From the NCBI GenBank assembly GCA_030592635.1, contig JAUVIS010000004.1, forward strand, positions 1 to 44,590: DNA of 44,590 nucleotides. Direction: 5' to 3'. A program made the translations under genes and the position numbers. How positions within the stretch are numbered: the stretch's first letter is position 1; every line of letters starts with the position of its first letter. Shown piece after piece: positions 1 through 8,654 of this stretch. The notes beneath the pieces are model-generated. The model had not been told where the DNA came from. It did no database searches and saw nothing but the letters and a program-made list of their open reading frames with translations. The stretch comes from Candidatus Fermentibacteraceae bacterium. Its GTDB lineage: Bacteria > Fermentibacterota > Fermentibacteria > Fermentibacterales > JCC-6.

Positions 1-480
1 GATTACAATTCCTTCTGGCAGGCGATTCAGATCCTTTTTACTGAAGCTGAGGCTATTGCCTGTTCTGAACCGGTGATAAATGCTGCACTTCGGGCAAACG
101 GTTCAACCGGGGTTCCGACCGGTGGCAGTCCGTGTGGTGTGTCTTCTCTGCGGCTGCGGCCCGGCGGAGAGATAATGCCGTGTGTGTACTGGGATCACAG
201 CCCTGTTACCATGGAGAATTTTCTGTCCGGGGAAATGGATCTGCCTTCCGGCTGCGATCTTCCCCGTCCGGAACTCTGTGATGACTGCGACTGGTTTGAT
301 ATCTGCCGTGGAGGTTGTTCCGGCCGCAGACTCTATACAGGTAAATCAGAACCGGACATCTACTGCTTCATGAAAGAGGGGCGTTCTGTACCGGAGCTTC
401 CCCTGAAACCCGTTCTCTCAGGAGATGACTACATACACGCATCATACCTCTGTACCATAATAGCGGAATTCGGGGAATGA
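1..480 (+). CDS. Radical SAM/SPASM protein, C-terminal part (5' truncated by window)
   Basis: Frame 1 is open from base 1 (DYNSFWQAIQILF...). SPASM-type Cys pattern CGVSSLRLRPGGEIMPC...CDDCDWFDICRGGCSGR. Stop overlaps the next ATG (ATGA at 477-480). Confidence 0.8.
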   Translation, partial: DYNSFWQAIQILFTEAEAIACSEPVINAALRANGSTGVPTGGSPCGVSSLRLRPGGEIMPCVYWDHSPVTMENFLSGEMDLPSGCDLPRPELCDDCDWFDICRGGCSGRRLYTGKSEPDIYCFMKEGRSVPELPLKPVLSGDDYIHASYLCTIIAEFGE

Positions 481-1760
481 ACCACGAGTCATTGTTTCTG
501 CATACCTACGATGTGAATGGCGAGAAAGTTTACTTCCATTCTCTGACACTTGATCTTTTCAATTCGCCGGAAGAGTGTCCATCTCCGGAAAGAGAGCAGG
601 AACTGCTCGCTTCATACCGCGAAAAAGCCGGAGAGAACAGCGGAATTATCATGGGCTGCATGTTTCTGACAACACGGTGTTCCAGAAGCTGCGGGTACTG
701 CTTTCTGTCCGGTGTTTCCCCGGGTGATATGACGATTGCGGAGATTGACGCAGGTCTTGACCTGATGGGAAAGGGCCCCGCAGATCTTCTGTTGTACGGG
801 GGGGAGCCCTTTCTGAGGCCTGATCTTGTTCTTCATGTGATCAACAGGATAAGAAGCAGTGGTGTGAAGATAAACCTTTCCACAGCCACGGGAGGAGTTC
901 CTGTGGATCCGTCCCTCGCCCGTGAGCTGGCACTGGAAGACGCATTCATAATAGTGTCTATTGACGGCCCTCCTGCTGTACACAACAGCGCAAGACCGCT
1001 CAGAGGCAGAGGAGATTCCTTTAAAGATGCTGAAAAAGCTTTTTACATATTCAGAGACGCGGGATGCAGAGTTGGTATATCTGTTACAGTTACAGAAAAA
1101 AGCATAGCAACAGTCCGTGAGGATTTCAGGTGGCTGATGGAGCGTTTTCAGCCGGATGATATGGGGCTGAACCCATGGTTGCACCCCTTGAAGGGTGGCA
1201 GAGCGAATCCGTTGCAGGCCACTGGTCCCGGCATCCTCGAAGCTGTTACATCCTGTATGGAAATGGCCATTGACCGGGGAATGTACATAGAACAGCTCGC
1301 GAGAAGGGTAAGACCCTTCGTCAGACGAACTCCAAGGCTGAAAGACTGCGCTTCAGCCGGAGGTCGACTGGTACAGGTACCCGGAGGAATTGCCGGTACC
1401 TGCGATTGCATGACCGTCTGCGGCGACCATGGCGTGTCTCTGAAGAAGACCGGTGAATTTGATGATCTGCTCACACGGTTCAGAGATCTTTCTCCTGTGA
1501 ATTTTCCCGACTGTCTTTCCTGCCCCGCGCTGGCTTTGTGCGGAGGAGGGTGCAGATACGATGCTTATCATGCTTCCGGGGCACTGAACGGGTCCCGCCC
1601 GGAAAGGTGCTCATACGAGAGGGAGTTTCTCAGATGGATGATAGAAAGGTCTGTTGAGCAGGGCAGGGAATCGCTGATTCCGGCGGGTGGTTTTGACACG
1701 GTCGCCATGCCTATGCCCGTGGGAACCATGATCGGCGAGGAACAGGCGGTGGCTGATTGA
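477..1760 (+). CDS. Radical SAM/SPASM domain protein
   Basis: CSRSCGYCF (CxxxCxxC) cluster motif, GGEPFLRPD, VSIDGPPAVHN, C-terminal CLSCPALALCGGGCRYDAYHASG SPASM motif. Confidence 0.88.
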   Translation: MNHESLFLHTYDVNGEKVYFHSLTLDLFNSPEECPSPEREQELLASYREKAGENSGIIMGCMFLTTRCSRSCGYCFLSGVSPGDMTIAEIDAGLDLMGKGPADLLLYGGEPFLRPDLVLHVINRIRSSGVKINLSTATGGVPVDPSLARELALEDAFIIVSIDGPPAVHNSARPLRGRGDSFKDAEKAFYIFRDAGCRVGISVTVTEKSIATVREDFRWLMERFQPDDMGLNPWLHPLKGGRANPLQATGPGILEAVTSCMEMAIDRGMYIEQLARRVRPFVRRTPRLKDCASAGGRLVQVPGGIAGTCDCMTVCGDHGVSLKKTGEFDDLLTRFRDLSPVNFPDCLSCPALALCGGGCRYDAYHASGALNGSRPERCSYEREFLRWMIERSVEQGRESLIPAGGFDTVAMPMPVGTMIGEEQAVAD

Positions 1761-2899
1761 AATACAGATACGGTAATGCACGGTTTGATCCTGTAACACT
1801 GAGAATCTCCGTGGGAGATTCACCTGAGGACTGCGGCGCGTCTGTTCCAACCGTTCCAGCTTCTGAAGTAAAAGCGGTTCAGGCCGTTGTAACCAGACGA
1901 TGCAATCTGTCGTGTTCTTACTGCAATGTGCTGCTTTCCGGAGATACTCCCGATGACATGACCTTCGAAATTGCTGACACTGTCATAAAAACTGCCGGAG
2001 ACGCACCTCCGGGCAGACTGGTAATGGTTACAGGAGGGGAACCTCTTCTTGTTCCTGATATCACCTTTCATATTCTGAAAAATACTGATTCCCCGAAGGT
2101 GTTGTTTACCAACGCTACACTTGTTTCTCCGGAGATTGCTTCTGAACTGAAACGGATGAGAGTATCTCCAGTTGTTTCTCTGGACGGCACGGAAAGCGTT
2201 CACAATTCACAACGCTGCGGTTCCTGGGCCAGAGCAGCAAAAGGGCTGGATACTCTCAGAGAAGCCGGTGTCTCATATGGTATCTCAACAGTGGTGAGTT
2301 ATCACAACCATCAGAACATCTCATCGGAAATGGAAGAGCTTTACAGCAGATTCATGCCTGCAAGCATGGGATTCAATATTCTTCACTGGACCAGGGGGAA
2401 CTTTGATCCCATCTCCGCTGAAGCATACACGGACGCGATTGGCAGAGTATTTCACACTGCTCTGAAACACGGGATCTTTGTGGATCAGATCGCACGCAGA
2501 ATAGATCCCATTATCAGCGGTGTGTACAGGCACAGAGACTGCGCGGCTCTGGGGGGCAAGATCGTCTTTCACCCGGACGGCAGAATATCAAACTGCATAA
2601 GCGGAAGAGAAATGAAGGATTGGTCCGGCAGGATGCCTGTCTTTATGGAGTACTGCGCAGATTGTCCCGCTGCGGGAATCTGCGGCGGCGGTTGTGCCTG
2701 GGATGCCATTCACCTTGGAGGTATAGGTAAACCTGACGCGCGACACTGCATGTGGGTCAAACACATACTGGATCTCTTCCTTGAGGATGTGGCAAAGCAT
2801 TTTCCGGAGGGGCCTGTCTCACGCAGGGAGCTTAAGAAGAGATACGGCAGTCTGGTCACAAGAGGCGGTTCCGCGCTTACCGGATCCATTGGTCACTGA
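1757..2899 (+). CDS. Radical SAM/SPASM domain protein (paralogue of the preceding gene)
   Basis: TTG start overlapping upstream stop (TTGA). CNLSCSYCN motif, TGGEPLL, VSLDGTESVHNSQR, C-terminal CADCPAAGICGGGCAWDAIHLGG. Confidence 0.87.
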   Translation: MKYRYGNARFDPVTLRISVGDSPEDCGASVPTVPASEVKAVQAVVTRRCNLSCSYCNVLLSGDTPDDMTFEIADTVIKTAGDAPPGRLVMVTGGEPLLVPDITFHILKNTDSPKVLFTNATLVSPEIASELKRMRVSPVVSLDGTESVHNSQRCGSWARAAKGLDTLREAGVSYGISTVVSYHNHQNISSEMEELYSRFMPASMGFNILHWTRGNFDPISAEAYTDAIGRVFHTALKHGIFVDQIARRIDPIISGVYRHRDCAALGGKIVFHPDGRISNCISGREMKDWSGRMPVFMEYCADCPAAGICGGGCAWDAIHLGGIGKPDARHCMWVKHILDLFLEDVAKHFPEGPVSRRELKKRYGSLVTRGGSALTGSIGH

Positions 2900-2901
2900 G
2901 A

Positions 2902-3552
2902 ATGAATGTTCTCCGGGGATGGAGCGCTGAGCAGGTCAGGGAATACACAGCAGGCAGAGTTTTTTCAGATGCAGACAGCTACATACTGCGGAGACTTGAG
3001 GAAAACTCTCCCGATACAGTGGTTGAAATCGGCTGCGGACCGGGAGTAATTGCAGAAAAGTCTGCATTTATCCGGGAGTATATCTGTACCGATGTAACTT
3101 TTGACTTTCTTAAGGTTGCATCTGAGACTGCGTCAAATGGTTTATTTATTAACTGTTCGGAAGATATACCTCTGCCTGACAATCACGCTGACTGCGTACT
3201 GGCGATGGTTGTTCTTCACCACCTGCCGAAAGAAGCCCTGGGGCATTCCCTGTACGAAATACACAGAATTCTGAAGCCGGGTGGCATTTTTCTGCTTCTT
3301 GAAGACTGGTGTTTTTCAAGAGGAATAAATGAATTTGAAGAGGAGGCCAGAAGGTGGAGATTCAGAAACGGTTCTGATGAAAACCATCTTGCAGCTGAAG
3401 AGTGGAGCAGAGAGATAAAATCTGCAGGTTTTTCCTGCGCTGATCCGGTATGGGTTGAGAGACCGTTCCATACCACTGCCGCTCATCTTACCAGATGGCC
3501 GGAGAAGGAAAGAAAAGTGAGAATGATGGCACTGGAATCAGTCAGGCAGTAA
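2902..3552 (+). CDS. Class I SAM-dependent methyltransferase
   Basis: VVEIGCGPGVIAEKS motif I, PLPDNHADCVLAMVVLHHL, LKPGGIFLLLEDW (Methyltransf_11-like). Confidence 0.8.
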   Translation: MNVLRGWSAEQVREYTAGRVFSDADSYILRRLEENSPDTVVEIGCGPGVIAEKSAFIREYICTDVTFDFLKVASETASNGLFINCSEDIPLPDNHADCVLAMVVLHHLPKEALGHSLYEIHRILKPGGIFLLLEDWCFSRGINEFEEEARRWRFRNGSDENHLAAEEWSREIKSAGFSCADPVWVERPFHTTAAHLTRWPEKERKVRMMALESVRQ

Positions 3553-4769
3553 TGAAAATTCTTCTTGTTCAGACCTGGCTGGGAAGAGAGCAGCATCCGG
3601 TATTGCCTCTGGGGCTTGCTTCTATCGCCGGTTCCCTTCCTTCACACAATGTCAGGATTGAGGATCTGAATTTAAGCAGATCTCCCATGGAAAGACTCAG
3701 GTCGGTTCTTACGGATTACAAGCCTGATGCTGTGGGATTCAGTGTGAGAAACGCCGACACAACCTCTTTTTTTGACCGGTTCAGCTACATTCCCTGTTGT
3801 CTTGAGCAGATAGAACTAACCTCCCGATTGTGTCCGGATGCTTACATACAGGCAGGAGGAGCGGGCTTCAGCATTTTCGCGGAACAGATAATGAACCACT
3901 CTCCATACATACACTGCGGGGTGACCGGGCACGGTGAGCTTATTGTTGAGGAACTTGTCAGGCACAGGGCGCGGGGTCTTTATCATGGTGAAAAGGGAGG
4001 TTTTGTCTCTCCAGAATTTGATCTCCTTGATTTGACCTCATATACGCCTTTTGAAGAAAATCTGGCAGTTGGCGTGGAGGTTAACAGAGGGTGTGATCTC
4101 AGATGCCGGTACTGCTCCTACTCCCTGATATCGGGAAAGAGCGTTCAGGAAAGACCACTCGAACTGATAAGAAACGACATCAGTCAGCTTGTCGCGCGGG
4201 GTTCCGGCCACCTGTTCCTGATAGCTCCCATCCTGAATAATCGAAAAGCGAGGGGGGTGGAGGTGGCTTCAATGATCGGATCCATGAACTCAGATATTAC
4301 CTGGGAGGCGTACCATTCCGCTTCTGGTTTTGACGGAGAATACGCTTCATTGATTCGTGATTCCGGCTGTACGGCTGTTTCCTTTTCTCCTGACGGAGGA
4401 ACAGCCTCGCAGATGAAGAGAATGGGAAAAGAGTATACGCCTGCTGACCTGGAATTGGCAATTGCTGCGGCGGTTTCCAACGGATTACAGGTATCTCTGA
4501 ACATATTTCCCTGGGATGCCGCCTGCGGTATCTCTGAGATGATCCGGGCCTTCCGGAACGGAGCCGGGTGGGGCAGACTGGCTGGAGAGGGGCTGAGAAG
4601 ACTGAGATTCAGTCTGATCCGGAAGCTTCCGGAAACTCCGTTTGCTCCTGCGGAAGTCTCTTTGAACCCGTTGATTCCGGTAAAGGAGTTTGTCAAACCT
4701 TCTGCGTCTGGAATGATTGTTTTCCGGGGAATGAAAAGAATTTTTGACAGGAATTTAAAAAACACATGA
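3552..4769 (+). CDS. Radical SAM protein with N-terminal B12-binding-like domain
   Basis: ATG at 3552 overlaps upstream stop (TAATG), preferred over the 3495 start in the ORF track. N-terminus MKILLVQTWLGREQHPVLPLGLASIAG..., YKPDAVGFSV, then CDLRCRYCSY cluster motif. Confidence 0.78.
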   Translation: MKILLVQTWLGREQHPVLPLGLASIAGSLPSHNVRIEDLNLSRSPMERLRSVLTDYKPDAVGFSVRNADTTSFFDRFSYIPCCLEQIELTSRLCPDAYIQAGGAGFSIFAEQIMNHSPYIHCGVTGHGELIVEELVRHRARGLYHGEKGGFVSPEFDLLDLTSYTPFEENLAVGVEVNRGCDLRCRYCSYSLISGKSVQERPLELIRNDISQLVARGSGHLFLIAPILNNRKARGVEVASMIGSMNSDITWEAYHSASGFDGEYASLIRDSGCTAVSFSPDGGTASQMKRMGKEYTPADLELAIAAAVSNGLQVSLNIFPWDAACGISEMIRAFRNGAGWGRLAGEGLRRLRFSLIRKLPETPFAPAEVSLNPLIPVKEFVKPSASGMIVFRGMKRIFDRNLKNT

Positions 4770-5446
4770 GAGTATTGATACTGGCAGCGGGGATTGGAAG
4801 CAGGCTTGGCGCTGAAATTCCCAAAATACTTGTAAAAGTGGCAGGGAAAACCATCCTCAGCCGCCATGTTGAATCTCTGGCCGCTGTGGGAATATCACCG
4901 GGGGAAGTCACAGTAATTACCGGCTACAGATCCGGTGATGTGGCGGATTCCTGCCGGGCTCTGGGCATGAATGCTCTCTTCAACCCGCATTGGGACACTC
5001 CGGGTACTTTTTCATCGTTTTTTGTTTTTCCCGCCACGGATAACCCCCTGCTGATAATTCACGGAGATCTTGTATGGGAAGCAGGTCTGGCGCCGGGTAC
5101 TCTTGAAAACAGGGGAGATATAGTGGTACCTGTGGATCCGCGAAACAGAGCTGACGAGGAAGCCATGAAAGCGGAGGTTCGCGGGAGTCGACTTCTTCAC
5201 CTCTCAAAATCCCTGCGAGTTTCCAGATCCGCGGGAGAATCCATGGGCATGTTCCTTGTCCGCAATCACCGGGTACTCCGCAGGTTTTCAGCGTGTCTGT
5301 CAGAGGACTCTCTGGCAAGTTTTGATGATGCGGTGAATCTTGTCGCCGCTTCGTTCGAGGTAAGACCGCTGATCACCGATAAGTTTGTGTGGGAGGAAAT
5401 AGATACACCTGAAGATCTTACACTGGCTGAAAGAAAGTTTTCATGA
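4766..5446 (+). CDS. Nucleotidyltransferase, LicC/PntC/IPCT-like (probable cytidylyltransferase type)
   Basis: MRVLILAAGIGSRLG...PKILVKVAGK nucleotide-binding signature; C-terminal FVWEEIDTPEDLTLAE typical of this fold family. Confidence 0.75.
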   Translation: MRVLILAAGIGSRLGAEIPKILVKVAGKTILSRHVESLAAVGISPGEVTVITGYRSGDVADSCRALGMNALFNPHWDTPGTFSSFFVFPATDNPLLIIHGDLVWEAGLAPGTLENRGDIVVPVDPRNRADEEAMKAEVRGSRLLHLSKSLRVSRSAGESMGMFLVRNHRVLRRFSACLSEDSLASFDDAVNLVAASFEVRPLITDKFVWEEIDTPEDLTLAERKFS

Positions 5447-6180
5447 CCAGCTGGGAACCAATCTGGAAGAGAAATCAACTGCACACCGGACTTATCCACC
5501 GTACTGGAAGGAAGCTGGCCGAATACGGTGATCTTCAGAGAATAGTTACGGGGATACTGAAAAAAGAATGCAGAATAGGGGAAAATACCCGCATACTGGA
5601 GGTTGGCTGCGGATCGGGTCCTGTGGCAGGCAGACTCTCAAGGTTATCTCCGATGGTTTACGGTGTGGACATCTCGCCCGCAGCAGTTGAACTGACAAAG
5701 GAAACTGGAGTGGAAGCCGCGATAGCCGACGCACGGGAACTGCCCTTCAAAGACGGAAGCTTTGATCTGGTCTACAGCTCAGGAGTTGTGGATCTGTTTA
5801 ACGATACTCAGGCTTCCATTTTACTAAAAGAGATAGTAAGAGTTACAGGAACCGGCGGCAGGATAGTAGTTATTACCGCCTGGAGCGGCTGTCGGATTCA
5901 TGAAACAGTGAAGAAGTATCTGATCAGACGACAGCGGTGGCGCTACGGGCCAAAGCGGACTTTCAAAACTCTTGAGCATCTTCTGCCCGCCGAAGGCACG
6001 CTTATCAGTGAGCGGGCAATGGGTGCCCTTTTTCAATTCAGGTTTTTATCATATCTTTTCGAAGAGAAGAAGCTCGCGAGAAGGCTGTATCATCTTGTTT
6101 ACCTGTTGCTTTCAATCCTTCTCTGGCCTCTGAACAGGCTGCCGGGCGCAGTACTCGTAACGACAGTGGAGAAAAAATGA
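5443..6180 (+). CDS. Class I SAM-dependent methyltransferase
   Basis: ILEVGCGSGPVAGRLSRLSPMVYGVDISPAAVELTK, ADARELPFKDGSFDLVYSSGVVDLF. Confidence 0.82.
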   Translation: MTSWEPIWKRNQLHTGLIHRTGRKLAEYGDLQRIVTGILKKECRIGENTRILEVGCGSGPVAGRLSRLSPMVYGVDISPAAVELTKETGVEAAIADARELPFKDGSFDLVYSSGVVDLFNDTQASILLKEIVRVTGTGGRIVVITAWSGCRIHETVKKYLIRRQRWRYGPKRTFKTLEHLLPAEGTLISERAMGALFQFRFLSYLFEEKKLARRLYHLVYLLLSILLWPLNRLPGAVLVTTVEKK

Positions 6181-6938
6181 ACGGGATTCCCGGTATTTCA
6201 GCTTTGAGATCTATCTGTCAGCCGAATGATCTGGATGTCTGCCTTTACAGAAAACTGTTCACTCGTCGTTTTTCCATTTACTTGACATCACTGTTTCTTC
6301 GGATGGGTTTTTCCGCCAACAGCGTTTCTGTTGTCAAGGGTATTATTGCCTGTACCGGAGCTGTTCTTTTTGCTCCGGGTAAACCTGTCTGTTTTATCAC
6401 AGGTGCTCTGCTTCTTCAGTTTTCATTCGTTCTTGATGCCTGTGACGGAGAGGTAGCCAGGTTCAACGGGAGTAACCGCAGAGCCGGAGGTGAATTCATT
6501 GACAAGATAGGAGATACAGCTTCAAGAGGACTGTTTTACGGTGCCTGGGGCTGGGGGGTATACAACCTTTCAGGGGATATCAGGGCTGTTATAGCCGGGA
6601 CTGTTATGGCTGGCCTCTGGCTTGTGGTCAGATTCTGTGCCGTGGAAACCCTGCTTGAGAGCTTTTCCAATCATGTCGGGACTCCAGCAGGTCGTGAAGA
6701 GAAAGAATCTTTAGAAAAAATATTTGTGAGGAATCCAGGTGGCGGACGTGTTGAATACTATCTTTCAGCGTTGTTCCATCCGTGGGTGAACATGGCGGCC
6801 GCAGCCGCTTTACTGTCCTTCTTTCCGGTTCTTTTCTCCGGTCTTTTCTGGGGCTACTTCACTCTCTGGATCATCAACACGGTCAGGAAGATACGGAGTG
6901 GATTCCATAATTCGAACTTTGAAAGGCCACTTCAATGA
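6177..6938 (+). CDS. CDP-alcohol phosphatidyltransferase family membrane protein
   Basis: LDACDGEVARFNGSNRRAGGEFIDKIGD matches the CDP-OH-P motif DGxxAR...GxxxDxxxD; several hydrophobic segments. Confidence 0.83.
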   Translation: MNGIPGISALRSICQPNDLDVCLYRKLFTRRFSIYLTSLFLRMGFSANSVSVVKGIIACTGAVLFAPGKPVCFITGALLLQFSFVLDACDGEVARFNGSNRRAGGEFIDKIGDTASRGLFYGAWGWGVYNLSGDIRAVIAGTVMAGLWLVVRFCAVETLLESFSNHVGTPAGREEKESLEKIFVRNPGGGRVEYYLSALFHPWVNMAAAAALLSFFPVLFSGLFWGYFTLWIINTVRKIRSGFHNSNFERPLQ

Positions 6939-7462
6939 TGAGTGTATACGGGGTAGTCCTTGCGGGTGGAAAGTCAAGCAGGATGGGAAGAGACAAAAGG
7001 AAGGTAATCCTTTCCAGCGGTTTGTCCATGGAGGATAATGCAATGCAGATATTGAATTCCTCCCGTTGCACACGCTCTTTCGTATCCGGTCCGGGGGGAA
7101 TTCCAGACATCCATCCAGGCAGGGGTCCAATGGGAGGTATTGAAGCTGCCCTTCACGAGCTTCGGGGCAGCTGCCTGATGTTTCTTCCCTGTGATATGCC
7201 CTTTGTGATACCGCATCAGGTGGATAGAATTATCAGATGTTTTACGCTCAGCCCCCGCCTTCCTGCAGTGGCCATGGCCCCGTTAATGGAGCCGCTGTTC
7301 GCAGTGGTTCCGACTTCGTGGGGGGAGAGGGTATCAAATGCCGTGACTCTGGGGCATCTAAAGGTGGGAAAATTCTGGCAGGACTGCGGATTCACGCAGG
7401 TAATTATCCCGGAAGAATGTCTGCTGAAAGACGCGGATTATCCATGGGAGGTTTCTGCGTGA
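6935..7462 (+). CDS. MobA-like NTP transferase
   Basis: YGVVLAGGKSSRMGRDKRKV, GPMGGIEAALHEL and LMFLPCDMPFV are MobA-family signatures. Confidence 0.75.
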   Translation: MMSVYGVVLAGGKSSRMGRDKRKVILSSGLSMEDNAMQILNSSRCTRSFVSGPGGIPDIHPGRGPMGGIEAALHELRGSCLMFLPCDMPFVIPHQVDRIIRCFTLSPRLPAVAMAPLMEPLFAVVPTSWGERVSNAVTLGHLKVGKFWQDCGFTQVIIPEECLLKDADYPWEVSA

Positions 7463-8367
7463 TTCGTCTTTACTTTGAACTGTTTGCTCTGTTCAGCTCA
7501 GCAGCGCAGTTTGTTACGCTGCCTGGTATTCCTGTTGCAATACAGCCTGTATACGGGGGGATTGCAGTGGCATGTACAGATCAGCCCTCAATCTGCCTTG
7601 TAGATAGCGGTTTTGCATTGGAGCTGCTGTCTTACGAAGTACTGGCCCCCCGTGATCTCTGCCTGTGGAACGAAGAGCTGGTCGCGTCAGACTTTGCAGG
7701 GCGATCGATTGTAATGGACAACCGGGTAATTGCGGTTCCGGGGAGTCCCGACGGAATGTGTGAAGTATTCTGGAATTCTTCCTCTGTTTCGGAACTGGCT
7801 GTGGCTCTGTTTGATCCGGGTGCTGTTGTTCTTGTGCAGCAGGACGGTTCGATTTCAACACTTGTGGAAATGCCCGGAGTCAAGTGCCTTTCTTCCTGCG
7901 ATGCGGATGGAGACGGGGATATTGACATCTTTGCCTCGGGATGCGGAAGTGGCGTTGTCTTAATCGAGAATCGGGGCACTCTGCCCGTGGTTCACTGTAT
8001 CGGAACAATTCAGGCCGGCGTTAAGAGATGCCGCGCTGCTGATATGGATAACGACGGTCTTATAGATGTGGCAGGTATCGCCTGTGCTGAAGGAGGGGCT
8101 GTCTGGTGGAAAAATCCGGGTAATCCGGATGAGCAATGGTTTTCTTATGAGATTGATGTTTCGCTGGAAGGGCCGAAGGACATCTTCTGCCGCGGCGACA
8201 GCATGGTTATCGCTTCACTGTTCAGTGGCGCTGTCTTTTCCTTTGATCCCGATATTCAACTGCCGGAGGGCTTTATATGCTGCTTTATCTCTGACAATGG
8301 AGATATTATTCTAGGACACAGGTTGGGATTTCTTGTAACAGTATCAGGGAATGGAGGCTATTTATGA
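7459..8367 (+). CDS. FG-GAP/VCBS-type beta-propeller-like protein
   Basis: GTG at 7459 overlaps upstream stop (GTGA), preferred over 7237. DADGDGDIDIFASG and DMDNDGLIDVAGI Ca-binding repeat motifs; hydrophobic N-terminus. Confidence 0.65.
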   Translation: MIRLYFELFALFSSAAQFVTLPGIPVAIQPVYGGIAVACTDQPSICLVDSGFALELLSYEVLAPRDLCLWNEELVASDFAGRSIVMDNRVIAVPGSPDGMCEVFWNSSSVSELAVALFDPGAVVLVQQDGSISTLVEMPGVKCLSSCDADGDGDIDIFASGCGSGVVLIENRGTLPVVHCIGTIQAGVKRCRAADMDNDGLIDVAGIACAEGGAVWWKNPGNPDEQWFSYEIDVSLEGPKDIFCRGDSMVIASLFSGAVFSFDPDIQLPEGFICCFISDNGDIILGHRLGFLVTVSGNGGYL

Positions 8368-8654
8368 GTTCAACAGGTGCCGGAGCGGCTGCGGGTCACT
8401 ATGCGGCGATGGCTAATGCGGTTAAAGCCATTGGTTCAATTATCAAGCTTGATCCGGAGGAATTTCAGAGGGTACTCAGTCTTGCTGATAATCCACTGGT
8501 TGTTACCGCCGAAGGCCGAGTATTTTCCAGATGGTACAAGTACATATTTTCATACAAAGGTCTGACATTTTACTGCAAAAGCAGATCTGAAATTGTTCTT
8601 CCCGGAGATGTCCGGATTATTCAGGCGCAAAAGATAAGCATACCTGATTTCTGA
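8364..8654 (+). CDS. Conserved-looking small protein of unknown function (96 aa)
   Basis: ATGA overlap with upstream gene; Ala-rich N-terminus then IIKLDPEEFQRVLSLADNPLVVTAEG...YKGLTFYCKS. Confidence 0.6.
   Translation: MSSTGAGAAAGHYAAMANAVKAIGSIIKLDPEEFQRVLSLADNPLVVTAEGRVFSRWYKYIFSYKGLTFYCKSRSEIVLPGDVRIIQAQKISIPDF

Noticed and set aside
4184-4867. 227-aa minus-strand ORF
   Set aside because: Shadow ORF opposite the radical SAM and nucleotidyltransferase genes; no domain motif.
7237-7458. N-terminal extension of the beta-propeller ORF in the track
   Set aside because: Overlaps the MobA-like gene by over 220 nt in another frame; the GTG at 7459 in a GTGA overlap is a better start.
8364-8654. 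96-aa protein as a RiPP precursor for the radical SAM enzymes
   Set aside because: Sequence looks like a folded domain (VVTAEGRVFSRWYKYIFSYKGLTFYCKS) with only one Cys and no leader/core repeat; it also lies at the far end of the operon from the SPASM genes.
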